From Ehrlichia ruminantium (GTDB lineage Bacteria; Pseudomonadota; Alphaproteobacteria; Rickettsiales; Anaplasmataceae): 64,000 bases of DNA. The notes beneath the pieces are model-generated. The model did no database searches. It was not told the DNA's origin and saw nothing but the letters and a program-made list of their open reading frames with translations. The position numbers and the translations under genes are program-made. Each line of letters opens with the position of its first letter. Position 1 is the first letter of the stretch. Location of the stretch: assembly GCF_009728835.1 (NCBI RefSeq), contig NZ_CP033455.1, positions 578,393 through 642,392 of the forward strand, read 5' to 3'. Shown here one piece after another: positions 20,866-30,631 of this stretch.

Positions 20866-21170
20866 TTAATTATTTAATTCTTATTTTGGAAGATGAGAAG
20901 ATAATATTTTTAAAAGCATGATTTATTATATACATTAAAATTATAATAATTATAGAATTTTTTAACATTATATGTTTATCATTAACTAAAAAATACTAGT
21001 TTAATAAAATTTATATCAATCGTATAATCTAAAAGCTATTTTATTAATATAGTTAGTTAATATACTTATAAAAAGTAATTAATAATAAACCTTATTATTT
21101 TTTATTATTAATAAAATGTGATAGAATGTATTAATTAATTATAAATTTTTTTAATATTATAGGTTTTAAT
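20866..21170. other. AT-rich spacer within the island
   Basis: 305 bp, almost entirely A and T, with many ATTAATA-type words. No gene or clear structured element is visible; it likely contains the promoter of the next gene. Confidence 0.5.
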
Positions 21171-21764
21171 ATGGTAGTTTCTCATGATATTGCTATTCTT
21201 TCTGGTTGTATAGCTCTAGTCATTGTCGCGTTGATTGTAACAATAGTACTAGGATATTTAGACATGCTGGCGTTTGATCAGTTTACGATGCTAATTGGTC
21301 TGATGTGTCTGATGTTGGGTGGTTTGATGCACCTAATTTTATATAAATGTATGTATGACGGTCAGGTTGTAGAATCTATTGCTTTACCATTGAGTAGGGA
21401 TGAGAATAGTTGTGGTGAACGCGAATCATTAGATAAAAATTTGTCTAGTATTGAATCTTTGAAGAATACTAAGTTGCCTGTGAAAGATGATAAGGAAATA
21501 ACTGGTAGTACTTCTACTGATTCTGAAGTACAAGATACTGTTATTCCTAATAATGATACTAGTGATGCTAGTGCTGGTACTAGTGCTGGTATTGATGATC
21601 GTAAAAGTGTCACTGAAAAAAGTGTTGAGCGTGGAGCATCATTATCTTCTAGTAAACTGGTTACTGAAGCTGAAGATGAGACACAGCATAATGATGATGA
21701 TCCTCAGGGATTAGTAGATGTTACAATCAGTTCAGAAGAAGAGCAAAACTTATGTAAGGTATAA
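21171..21764 (+). CDS. Small two-helix membrane protein with acidic Ser/Thr tail
   Basis: Not recognised. It has 197 residues, with two hydrophobic helices at about 8-30 and 38-58. The second ends in LMHLILYKC, which resembles the LIHLIML and LVHLIML ends of helix 2 in two of the large paralogues further on, so a distant relationship is plausible. The tail from about residue 66 is low-complexity and acidic, rich in Ser, Thr, Asp and Glu (SDASAGTSAGIDD), with no cysteine until the very end. It would be disordered. Base composition is slightly less AT-rich than its flanks, which supports real coding. Confidence 0.75.
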   Translation: MVVSHDIAILSGCIALVIVALIVTIVLGYLDMLAFDQFTMLIGLMCLMLGGLMHLILYKCMYDGQVVESIALPLSRDENSCGERESLDKNLSSIESLKNTKLPVKDDKEITGSTSTDSEVQDTVIPNNDTSDASAGTSAGIDDRKSVTEKSVERGASLSSSKLVTEAEDETQHNDDDPQGLVDVTISSEEEQNLCKV

Positions 21765-23454
21765 TCTATATAAATATCATAATTGTATTAATGTATAGAA
21801 AAATATATGTATGTTGAATTTACTGTGTTAGTGTTGTTCTATTAAAAAATAAACAGTGAGTAACGGATGAAACCATAGAGCTTTTTGTTATGTCGGAATG
21901 TAAAAAATTTATGTAGGAAAGAATGTGTCATTATCCATTGGAATCTGTAAAGGCTTGTACAGTATATATGTATGTATTATGTCGGATATAAATTTGATAA
22001 TTGATATGTAGTAATCTCTGGTATTATATTTTCTTTGTTGTATTAATTGGTGAGCTTGTATTTCTTATGACCTAAGGTAAGAATTATTATCCTGCGCGAT
22101 TTTTACAGATATCTTGGACTTACCAGATGCTGTAGATCCGGTAATGATTAATGTATTATTCATGGTGTTTTATACATAATTGATTGTTATGGTTGTAGAA
22201 TTATAATAAAAATATAGTATAAATGAACGATTAGTTATTTTGTTGTACAAAAGGATATATTTCTAATGCAATGCGTAATCAGATTATTTTCAGAAGTATA
22301 GAAAAATATAATAGTTGCTGGGGGATACAGGATTTGCTTTTATAGTTGCGAATTATGTAAACCTTATATTGAATACATAATTATTGTTATAATTTAAGTT
22401 GGAGAATTTTACATTTATGTAGATTCAAGAGGTATAATTAATTATAAGGTGCTTTATTTAGAAATTTAGTAAAATTATCAATAGTAATAATAGTAAATTA
22501 TAGAACCTATTTAATATTTTTTATAAAGAAATTTATAGTAAAAAATATTTATGAATTATGAAAACTTGAAAGATAAGCCATAGTGATAAAAATGTATTAC
22601 TCAATTATGTCCTAGAATATTACAGTAAGTTCTTTTGTAATGATAATATTAGTTTTTATCGATATCTGCTATAGGGAGACATAAAAGCATTGGATACTTA
22701 AGTTAATTAATATGTAAAACATAATCTTACAAGTAATATGTAAACAGATTTTAAATATAATGTATATCTTATATTTATTTAGTTATGTTATTGAGAATTA
22801 AGATTATGTAGTTGTTTTTAATTGTTGCTGATTTTTAAATTTTATTGTTTTTAGTAAATGAAAATATCTAATTTAATAATATAATGCTTTTTTATATGTA
22901 TAATTATATTGCTTATTAATTTTTAATAAAAAAATCCATTTGTTGAATATAAAACGTGTTTTTTCTGTTATAAAGGGTATTTTAATGTTTATATTATTTT
23001 AGCATTTTACTATATAATAGCTGCTTCCATAATTAATACTTAATAGGTTTATTAAATATTGACTTACTTGTGTAATGTACTGTAAATATTATTAATATAT
23101 TGATGCTACAATAATACTATATTTATAATAACATTTAAAAATTAATTTTATTTTTAACCTGGCTATATTAATTTATTGATTATTTTTAGGATATAAAGAT
23201 ATTTATTAAATGTAACATTATAGTTATTACATTGATAGTATGTTTTATTAGATGATTAATTTTTTATATTTTAATATTTAATTTTTTATAAAATTGTATT
23301 ATAATACGTACTTTTGAAAGTATTAATTTCTATCATTTTGATGATAAATGCTGCTAATGTTATATGTATTAATAAAATAATAATACTAACTAAATAATTA
23401 ATTATTTTTATAAATTGATGGTTAAGTTATAAATCAAGTTTTTTAGGTTTTGTT
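21765..23454. other. Long spacer with gene remnants
   Basis: 1.69 kb inside the island. It contains the minus-strand miaA 5' fragment at 22065-22163 (listed separately). Around 22311-22380 on the + strand, a short stretch reads IIVAGG and then, after a frame change, GDTGFAFIVANYVNLI. This faintly recalls the NAD-binding start of a short-chain dehydrogenase/NDUFA9-like protein, but it is too short and broken to call. The remainder (22400-23454) is very AT-rich, without frames. Confidence 0.5.
22065..22163 (-). pseudogene. miaA: miaA 5' fragment (tRNA dimethylallyltransferase remnant)
   Basis: The minus-strand frame from ATG 22161-22163 reads [20 protein letters not shown] and continues KIAQDNN before a TAA at 22065. 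This is the start of MiaA, which opens with a strand followed by the P-loop GPTASGKS; here Pro is replaced by Ser. Full MiaA has about 300 residues; only 32 codons remain and the rest of the gene is missing. A functional copy presumably exists elsewhere, because i6A synthesis is otherwise general in this group. The fragment is therefore most likely the relic of a duplication or rearrangement. Confidence 0.75.
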
Positions 23455-24981
23455 ATGATAAAAATATCAAATACAAAAGTATTGACTTTTATACTTTTTG
23501 TAATTTTAGGTCTGACTATTTTAATGTTTATGATGCTGCATAGGCAATTTGGTAGTAATCTTCCTTCATATGTTCACAATAGTTTTATTGTTATTTTAGT
23601 AGGGTTGGGTATAGCGTTTGCTAGTAGTTTAATAAGTTGTATACTATATAGTTCAGGTGTTGCTATAAAATATAAGACTCAAAGTTTAAAGGTTAATTTA
23701 AAAAAACAAATTCCTTTGTTTATACATTTTTCACCTGAAGAATTATCTAAAATAGATACTAGAGATAATGTTGTGACACTTTCGTGTGATAAATCTGGAG
23801 CTGGTTATACGGTAGATATAAAGCAAAATTGTGGGTTATTACCTGATATGGATATGAAATTAAAATCTAGCAGTATAAGCCTATTACTAAGTGAAGAAGA
23901 TATTCAGAATATGCAGAATGCTTCAGGATTATGCATTGTGCTTGAATCTGAGGATTTGGAATTATTAAGGAATATAAGACCATCTATCACTAAAATAGGA
24001 TTAAATAATAACAAATTATCTTTATCATTTTCTTATGCTAAAATTGATGACGATACTCAAAATGTAAAATATTTTCCAGAAGATTTTCGTGATGTTTTAA
24101 TGGCTAGAGTAATTAATACTGATTCTAGTATTTCTTTGTCTAAAAACATCACTGTACATGATATGATGATATCATGCATTTTATTGGAATTTCCTGACGA
24201 AATACCTGATAGAGATTTTTGGTTAGAAAATACACCCAAAGGTAGAGTTGTTTTAAGTTTTTTTAAGATGTTTAATTGTGATAGCAATAGTCTTTATATA
24301 AATAAGGAATTGAAATCAAAAGTTGAATATATTAACCAATATATGAGTAATCATAAAGTAGAACCAGATTATGAATCTAGCCAGTATATATTTAGTGAGA
24401 TAAAACGTATATATATGGATTATTCATGTGAAAGAAATTGTTATGAGTTTTTGCATAATGATTATTATGTTGATATTTTTGGTGGCGGTATTTCTAGCGT
24501 AATCCTGAGTTGTATTCGCAGTAATGATATATATAAGTACATCTATGCTCTATGTACTTATAATATTAATGAGCAAGATAAACAAACAGATAAATTTATT
24601 TGTGACATATTAAATAATGAAAAGCATTACAGTATTGTAACTAGTGTTTGTAGGTACTTGGAGACTAAGAAATACAACAGCACTTTTAGTAAGGTAATGA
24701 GATACGATAAAATACAGAATTGTAAACTTAGTGAGATATTAGATGTCTTAGGTATACATGGAGAAGTTAGTGTTGAAAAGTTAGTTACAGCTGCTAAAGA
24801 GCACGTTATGAAAATTTGTAAAAAACAGGAGTTGTTTTATGTGAATAATAGTATGACTTTAAATGTCAGAGTAAAGAATGTAGTTATGTATGATGATAAA
24901 AGAAAAGTAAGTGATGTATGTTCCAAAACAAAAGATGGTCACATTTTTGCATATCCTAGTCCTAGTCCTAGAATATTCTAA
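23455..24981 (+). CDS. Two-helix membrane protein, first of four tandem paralogues
   Basis: Unknown function. 508 residues: helix 1 at ~10-28, helix 2 at ~44-66, then a ~440-residue soluble region shared with the next three large genes. Shared blocks in order: IPLFIHFSPEELSKID (~86-101), SGLCIVLES (~157), VHDMMISCILLE (~234), LSFFKMF (267-273), ISSVILSCIR with YIYALCTY (~340-365), FICDILNNE (~377), and LVTAAKEHVMKIC (~440). It contains many cysteines, against expectation for an exported domain in this group, so the domain may face the cytoplasm. It ends in a short proline/serine repeat (PSPSPR). No catalytic motif is evident. A long AT-rich spacer lies on either side. Confidence 0.8.
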   Translation: MIKISNTKVLTFILFVILGLTILMFMMLHRQFGSNLPSYVHNSFIVILVGLGIAFASSLISCILYSSGVAIKYKTQSLKVNLKKQIPLFIHFSPEELSKIDTRDNVVTLSCDKSGAGYTVDIKQNCGLLPDMDMKLKSSSISLLLSEEDIQNMQNASGLCIVLESEDLELLRNIRPSITKIGLNNNKLSLSFSYAKIDDDTQNVKYFPEDFRDVLMARVINTDSSISLSKNITVHDMMISCILLEFPDEIPDRDFWLENTPKGRVVLSFFKMFNCDSNSLYINKELKSKVEYINQYMSNHKVEPDYESSQYIFSEIKRIYMDYSCERNCYEFLHNDYYVDIFGGGISSVILSCIRSNDIYKYIYALCTYNINEQDKQTDKFICDILNNEKHYSIVTSVCRYLETKKYNSTFSKVMRYDKIQNCKLSEILDVLGIHGEVSVEKLVTAAKEHVMKICKKQELFYVNNSMTLNVRVKNVVMYDDKRKVSDVCSKTKDGHIFAYPSPSPRIF

Positions 24982-25511
24982 AAATAGCTAATATATTATT
25001 AATTTTCTTATAACATATGAATTGTACATATCTCATTAGTTCATTTCTATATTATAAAATATTTTCTAATATAGTAAGAGGCACATCTTGTGTAGTAGTA
25101 AATGATCTCTTGTTATTTTATTGTATTACTGAAATATCGTTAATGATATAATGCTTATATACCTTGTTAGTATATATAACAGATTAGTTATTAACTAAAT
25201 TAAATAACTGTATATGAAATAAGTGAAATATATTTTTTAATTTTTAATTTTTTTTATTTTTAAATAAATATACATTTCTAGATATATTTGATGTGTTTAT
25301 AAATGGAATATATATATTTTAATATAATATTAGCGTTACGATAATCCATCATTTGTGCATTAATCTATAAAAATTACTATAGTTTATCGTTATAAATATA
25401 TTTTATGCCAAATAATATATAAATAATTGATTTAATCTTGTTATACATATTTTTAAATTGTATTAATGATTTCATAATGGTAAAATCAGCAAAGATTTTT
25501 TAAGGATTTTT
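24982..25511. other. AT-rich spacer between paralogues 1 and 2
   Basis: 530 bp, with no frame or RNA gene seen. Poly-T/A words such as TTTTTAATTTTTAATTTTTT occur around 25230-25260. Presumably it includes the promoter of the second paralogue. Confidence 0.5.
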
Positions 25512-27077
25512 ATGAATAAATTAAAATCTGCTATGATATTCTCTATAATAACTGCATTGTTAATTATAGATGTAATGGTTTCTTTGGCATGCAGATCTCA
25601 GAATAATACTAGAGAATTTTATATTGCTGCTAGTGTTGTATTTGGTGTAATACTGTTTGCTTTTATAGTAAGTTTAATAAATGTTTGTATGCATTATGAT
25701 GGAATTTCTTTGAGACGTATGGATAAAAATCGTACTTTTAAACTGAAATATCCAAATCAAGAAGTTGTTCTGTTTTTACAGGTACCTCCTGAAAAAATGA
25801 GTGGGATAAATACTGAGGCTAATATTATTAATTTTTCTTCTGTGAAAACGGGTCATGAAGATGAAGATAAATATGCTTTAGAAATGACACAGCGTGCAAC
25901 GATGTTTTCGACTACAGCACCAAGTATACAATTAAATGGAAATGAAAAAGCTCAGTTATTGATGCATGATCAGATCAAGGTTAAAAATTCTGGATTATAT
26001 ATTGTTGCCAATTGTAATAAGTTAGTATTGTCACAAAATCTTAAAAGACGTGTAGATGTTCAGATACTTCATCCAATAATAGACTATGGAAAACTGTCGT
26101 TGGTTTATAAACATGTAGAGTTTTATGGTAGTAAGCAACTTTATAATAAAAAAGATCCTTATGGTCCAGCAGATTTTGCACAACTTCTACGTTTTGAAGT
26201 TGAGACTAACACTGAGGATGAAATATCAATGAGATATTTGTATGATATTATTGCGGTTGAAATTCTAAGTGAGTGTCCTAAGATAGATGAGTATGGTTGG
26301 TGGACTAGGGATGTAAATGGAAAAATTGCTGCAAGTTTTTTTTCTATGTTTAATTATAGGCTCATATTGGGTGAAAAAAGATTGAGTAGAGAAGATTTGA
26401 TACCTAAGCTTGAATTGATTACTGAATATGTCGCTAGTTCAGAATTCCATAGAGATAAATCATATGATCCTCTTATATTTGATAGGATAAGAGATACGTA
26501 TTTTAGCGAAAATCATGAGTTATACAAGTATAGTTTTTTATGTAATAATGTTTATACCTCTGTTAAGGGTGAACGCGTTAGTGATTTGATACGTCAAAAT
26601 ATAGAAAAAGATAAGTGCTATTACTACATTTACAGCATTGCTTCTTGCGATAATGAGGATGTTATGTCGCAAAAAACAAATAAATTTATTCGTGATATAT
26701 TGCAATCCGAAAAAGGTAAGTTGGAAGTTATATGTAATATTGATAGTAAAAAAGATATTGAGAAGTTGCTTAAGTTCGACCCTGAAAGTAAAGAAGTACG
26801 TAGCATGTTAAAAAGAGTATTAGGTCCATGTATTTTTGTACGTAGTGATGTTTCTACTTTGATTAAATGTGCTCAAGATTTTGTTATGGAGAATTGTAAA
26901 GAGCGTATGCAGTTATTACATTGTGATAGATATTCTTCTATAGATGTGGGATATATTAATGATATTATAGTGTGTTCTACTGAACAAAAAAGTGCTGGAG
27001 TTGCAAGTGATTTGAATATTGTTGATGGAACGACAAATGCAGTATTGAGTGATGAATGTATTACTAGTAGTGTATAA
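25512..27077 (+). CDS. Two-helix membrane protein, second of four tandem paralogues
   Basis: Unknown function. 521 residues with helices at ~7-27 and ~37-60. Blocks shared with the other three: VVLFLQVPPEKMSGIN (~85-100), SGLYIVANCNK (160-170), KLSLVYKHVEFYG (~194-206), LYDIIAVEILSECP (~243), ASFFSMF (274-280), VSDLIRQNIE with YIYSIASC (~364-385), FIRDILQSE (~396), and LIKCAQDFVMENC (~455). In the aligned blocks it is closest to the fourth paralogue (for example SGLYIV/SGIYIV, YKHVEFYG/CKYVEFCD). TAAGGA lies before the ATG. A hairpin (AGTAATA / TATTACT, 27094-27110) follows the stop codon by 16 bases. Confidence 0.8.
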   Translation: MNKLKSAMIFSIITALLIIDVMVSLACRSQNNTREFYIAASVVFGVILFAFIVSLINVCMHYDGISLRRMDKNRTFKLKYPNQEVVLFLQVPPEKMSGINTEANIINFSSVKTGHEDEDKYALEMTQRATMFSTTAPSIQLNGNEKAQLLMHDQIKVKNSGLYIVANCNKLVLSQNLKRRVDVQILHPIIDYGKLSLVYKHVEFYGSKQLYNKKDPYGPADFAQLLRFEVETNTEDEISMRYLYDIIAVEILSECPKIDEYGWWTRDVNGKIAASFFSMFNYRLILGEKRLSREDLIPKLELITEYVASSEFHRDKSYDPLIFDRIRDTYFSENHELYKYSFLCNNVYTSVKGERVSDLIRQNIEKDKCYYYIYSIASCDNEDVMSQKTNKFIRDILQSEKGKLEVICNIDSKKDIEKLLKFDPESKEVRSMLKRVLGPCIFVRSDVSTLIKCAQDFVMENCKERMQLLHCDRYSSIDVGYINDIIVCSTEQKSAGVASDLNIVDGTTNAVLSDECITSSV

Positions 27078-27961
27078 AGTGGTTTAAAAGTTAAGTAATA
27101 GCTTATTACTGTAAGTTATTATTGTAATATTATTATGCTATTTTTGGTAAAATCTTGATATTAGCATTAGATTTGTAATGTTTTGTAAAATAAGTGACAT
27201 ATAACTTGTGAGTACATGATATTGCACTGCCATTTTAATATAGGGATAGTAATAATGAAATATTTTTTGTTTACTAGGATTTGTTAAATAGCACTAGTAT
27301 ATTAATTGTCGATAAGAGGTGGATATTAATATAATTACAGGTATGATGTATATGTTGAAATATGTATGAGAATGTTTTATCTTAATATCCATTTCATTAT
27401 TATCTTTAAAATTTAAATTAAGTGTATAGATTATATATACTTTGTTAGTACTTGAGACTATATGTTAACACGGTATTTCAATAGATATAATATATAAAGT
27501 TTACTATGTGTAATGTTTTATTATTATGGATTTTAATTATCATAATGTGTTACTTCGTTATCAATATTAGTATCATCTTAAATAATTAACTTACTTATAG
27601 TTTCATTATCAAGTTAAAATTTCTAAAAAACTGTAATCAATATCTTAATCATTAAAAATATCACTTATTGAATAATGTTTCATACATTTTCTGAGATAAC
27701 TAGTATATGTATATACTAAGTGGCAAGCTAAAATTAGTAATAGTTATGCCTAGATTTTGCAATGTGAATTCTGAATTATATGTATTTAGTACCAATGATA
27801 TAAAAGTTATAGATGTTTTATACAACTAATAACGTTATTATTTATGACAATATTAAATATTTAATAATAAAATTATGGATTGTAAATATTTGGAGTACGT
27901 GGTCAAATTTAGTGTATTTTATGATATAATATATTTTTATTTATAATATGGTTATGCTGTT
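27078..27961. other. AT-rich spacer between paralogues 2 and 3
   Basis: 884 bp. A small 7-bp hairpin at 27094-27110 just past the preceding gene may serve in termination. No other feature is recognised. Confidence 0.5.
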
Positions 27962-29560
27962 ATGGGTAGATGTGCGACTATTTCATTATTACTGATGTGC
28001 ACTATATTGTTTTTTAGTGTTCTTATTGCTTTTATTGCACAACCAAGTTGTAGAATTCAACAACCTGCGTATGTTGCTTATGTTGCAGCTTTATCAATAT
28101 TATCTCTAATTTCTCTTGTGCTGTTAGTACATCTAATAATGCTTTCCAAGGGGTATAGCGTAAAAAGTAATGTACGAAGTATTCGTCCAGATGAAGTTTC
28201 TTTATATGTTCCTATGAGTTATAATAATATGTTATATCTGACCCAGAATGGTTATTATAATGTTAGTAATGTTGTCTGTCATCCTATTAAGCGCACTTTA
28301 GATTTAGTACAAATTCGTGGACTGTGCCCTGATCTTACTTATCACGTAAAACTTGGTGGTGATATGCATTCAGAGATAGCATATGGTGACCAAAGGTATG
28401 GCTTTGGATGTAATAATGGAATAATATTTTGTACTACTGCTGATGCGGATAAAGTAAGTAAAGAGATTAAAAAAGCTATGGATCCTGTACTGCAACTTCC
28501 ATGTATTAAAGATAATGGGAGTGTATCAGTAACATATCGGGGTGTTAAATTATTTGATCATAGATCAGACAGGTTGATTAAGTCATCGGATAATCGAGAG
28601 TTCCTTACTAGGAATTTTGATGTATATTTAAGATGTAATGTTACTGTAAGTAAAAATGGTGTATGTGTAGGTATGACCATTTATGATCTGGTAGCAGAAG
28701 AACTGTTAACAAAGGCTTGCATAAAGGCTTTTAAAAGTGGGGATTGGAACACATCAGAACATGCTAGAACCGCATATGCTTTTTTTAGTATGTTTTGTCC
28801 TGGCAATTACAAAAGGAAGAGGAGTAGTACAAAGTATTCTCTTTTAGAAGAATATATGATGGGTTATATTAGAGAACATGGGAAATATGAAAGCGAATAT
28901 TATGCTAATCAAGCATATAAAATGATAGCACGAACTTGTATTAATCATCTTACAGACTATAGCTCGTATAATAAGGTATATAAAAATAATTATATAGATT
29001 ATGCAGGTAACCGTGTGGATTTTATACTACATGCTAGAATTCGGGACGATACTACATTTGCTACAGTATGTGCTATTGCTAGTTATGATGATCATAGTAC
29101 TCCAAGTATTAGAACTAACAATTTTATAAGAAGTTTATTTGACGGTACTATTAATGAGAGAGTACTTTCTACAGTTGATAAGTGGATTAGTCAAGGCAAC
29201 ATTGGGAGAAGCTGTCGTAATGTCTTATCTATGTATCATTATTTCAGTAATAAATATGATCCATGTGTTAGTTGTGCATGTAAAGAATTACTAGGTGTGG
29301 TTCATCATTGTAGTGTTGAAACATTGATTGCTGTTGCGAGAGCATATGTAGAGAAATATGTAAGAAAATTTGTCATACTAGATTTTGGAGAATATAGAAC
29401 AATAGATCTAGGATGTCTTTCTAAGTTATGTTTTAGGATTGATGATCGTTCTAAAGAGGGCAACGAAGTGGATTATATGGAAGAACAAGTGGTAACAGAG
29501 CAGCTTGACTCATTGAAGTTAAACGATATGACTACGGGACTTGGTCATGCTACAACATAA
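27962..29560 (+). CDS. Two-helix membrane protein, third of four tandem paralogues
   Basis: Unknown function. 532 residues, with helices at ~7-26 and ~37-58, the second ending LVHLIML. It is the most diverged copy in the N-terminal half: EVSLYVPMSYNNMLYL replaces the VxLFLxVxxxxMSxI block, and NGIIFCTT replaces SGxYIV. It keeps SVTYRGVKLFD (~189), IYDLVAEELL (240-249), AYAFFSMFCPG (271-281), VDFILHARIR with VCAIASYDD (~350-378), FIRSLFDG (~386), and LIAVARAYVEKYV (~455). The insert GKYESEYYANQAYKMIA matches the YxPExxxxxxxIQDTY region of paralogue 4. The C-terminal tail is acidic. The ATG at 27962 has no strong ribosome site, and a second ATG lies near it upstream out of frame. Confidence 0.8.
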   Translation: MGRCATISLLLMCTILFFSVLIAFIAQPSCRIQQPAYVAYVAALSILSLISLVLLVHLIMLSKGYSVKSNVRSIRPDEVSLYVPMSYNNMLYLTQNGYYNVSNVVCHPIKRTLDLVQIRGLCPDLTYHVKLGGDMHSEIAYGDQRYGFGCNNGIIFCTTADADKVSKEIKKAMDPVLQLPCIKDNGSVSVTYRGVKLFDHRSDRLIKSSDNREFLTRNFDVYLRCNVTVSKNGVCVGMTIYDLVAEELLTKACIKAFKSGDWNTSEHARTAYAFFSMFCPGNYKRKRSSTKYSLLEEYMMGYIREHGKYESEYYANQAYKMIARTCINHLTDYSSYNKVYKNNYIDYAGNRVDFILHARIRDDTTFATVCAIASYDDHSTPSIRTNNFIRSLFDGTINERVLSTVDKWISQGNIGRSCRNVLSMYHYFSNKYDPCVSCACKELLGVVHHCSVETLIAVARAYVEKYVRKFVILDFGEYRTIDLGCLSKLCFRIDDRSKEGNEVDYMEEQVVTEQLDSLKLNDMTTGLGHATT

Positions 29561-30631
29561 TTATATATTGGGTGAAAATAGTTGTAAGTAATGTACAACG
29601 TGTAGTTTTTATGATTAACAATATGTTTGAATTGTACCGTAGTATTAAAATATAACAAAAAGTAAGTCTGAAAACTCAATAATAATATAAGTTATATTGT
29701 AGTAATGATATGTATTATAAAATATGTTGGTTTTAACTTGATTACATATGATAATTATTGTGCTTCTTAATAGGATAGCTAAATTTTTTACATAACTCGT
29801 TGTTACTGTGGGTGTGTAATTTAATTAGGTGACAATAATAAGTTTATCTAGCTTGGATTGTTGTATGAAAGCTTAAATTTTTTGCTATTAAGCCAATACT
29901 TTAATTAGTTAACATACAATTATTGAGCATTAAATAATTAATTATTTATTTTTAAAAATTATTTTTCTACACTATTAAATAGTATGGATAATATTAGTAT
30001 TTAATGCCGGAATATTCTTTATAAAGAATGCAGAATTACATGTAAATGTTTAATATTTACAATAGATACAGGTATTTTCTTATAAAAATGTACTTTAAAT
30101 TAACTATTACTTAAAATAATAGCAGTGAGTTTTATTATATAGGTATTTAAGTTGGTGTAATATTTAGTGCGCTTATATATTGAAATTTTCTGTGTATTGG
30201 TGAACACATTATTATGAATAATTTAAAATACTAGATTTTTAAGTTTATTTCTATGTTTATAAGGCGAATTCTATTTATATTTTATAATAGTTGAGATACC
30301 AAGTTGGTATTTATTATGAATTTTGCTTTTTATCTTTGTATATGTACCAATACACTGTGCTAAGCTACAATACTTAGTTTAAATGACATTTGATATAGAT
30401 AAACACAAGTTTTAACTAAAAGGTTAATATAATTAAAATCAAGAGATATTCCTGTAAGTCTTGATAGAATTCTGCTAGTAGAATTTTATTACTTGTCAAA
30501 AAACAATTAGCTTATATCAGTTTTTCTGTGAGATATAATAATTATAAAGTGAATGACTTATAATGAATTTATCCTTATAATTGTATTTACAGTATTTTAT
30601 ATTAATCTTTTTTGAGGTGCTTTAGGATTTT
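29561..30631. other. AT-rich spacer between paralogues 3 and 4
   Basis: 1.07 kb with no recognisable frame, RNA or gene fragment. The words TAATTAATTATTTATTT near 29940 are low-complexity. The paralogue 4 promoter is presumably at the right end. Confidence 0.5.
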
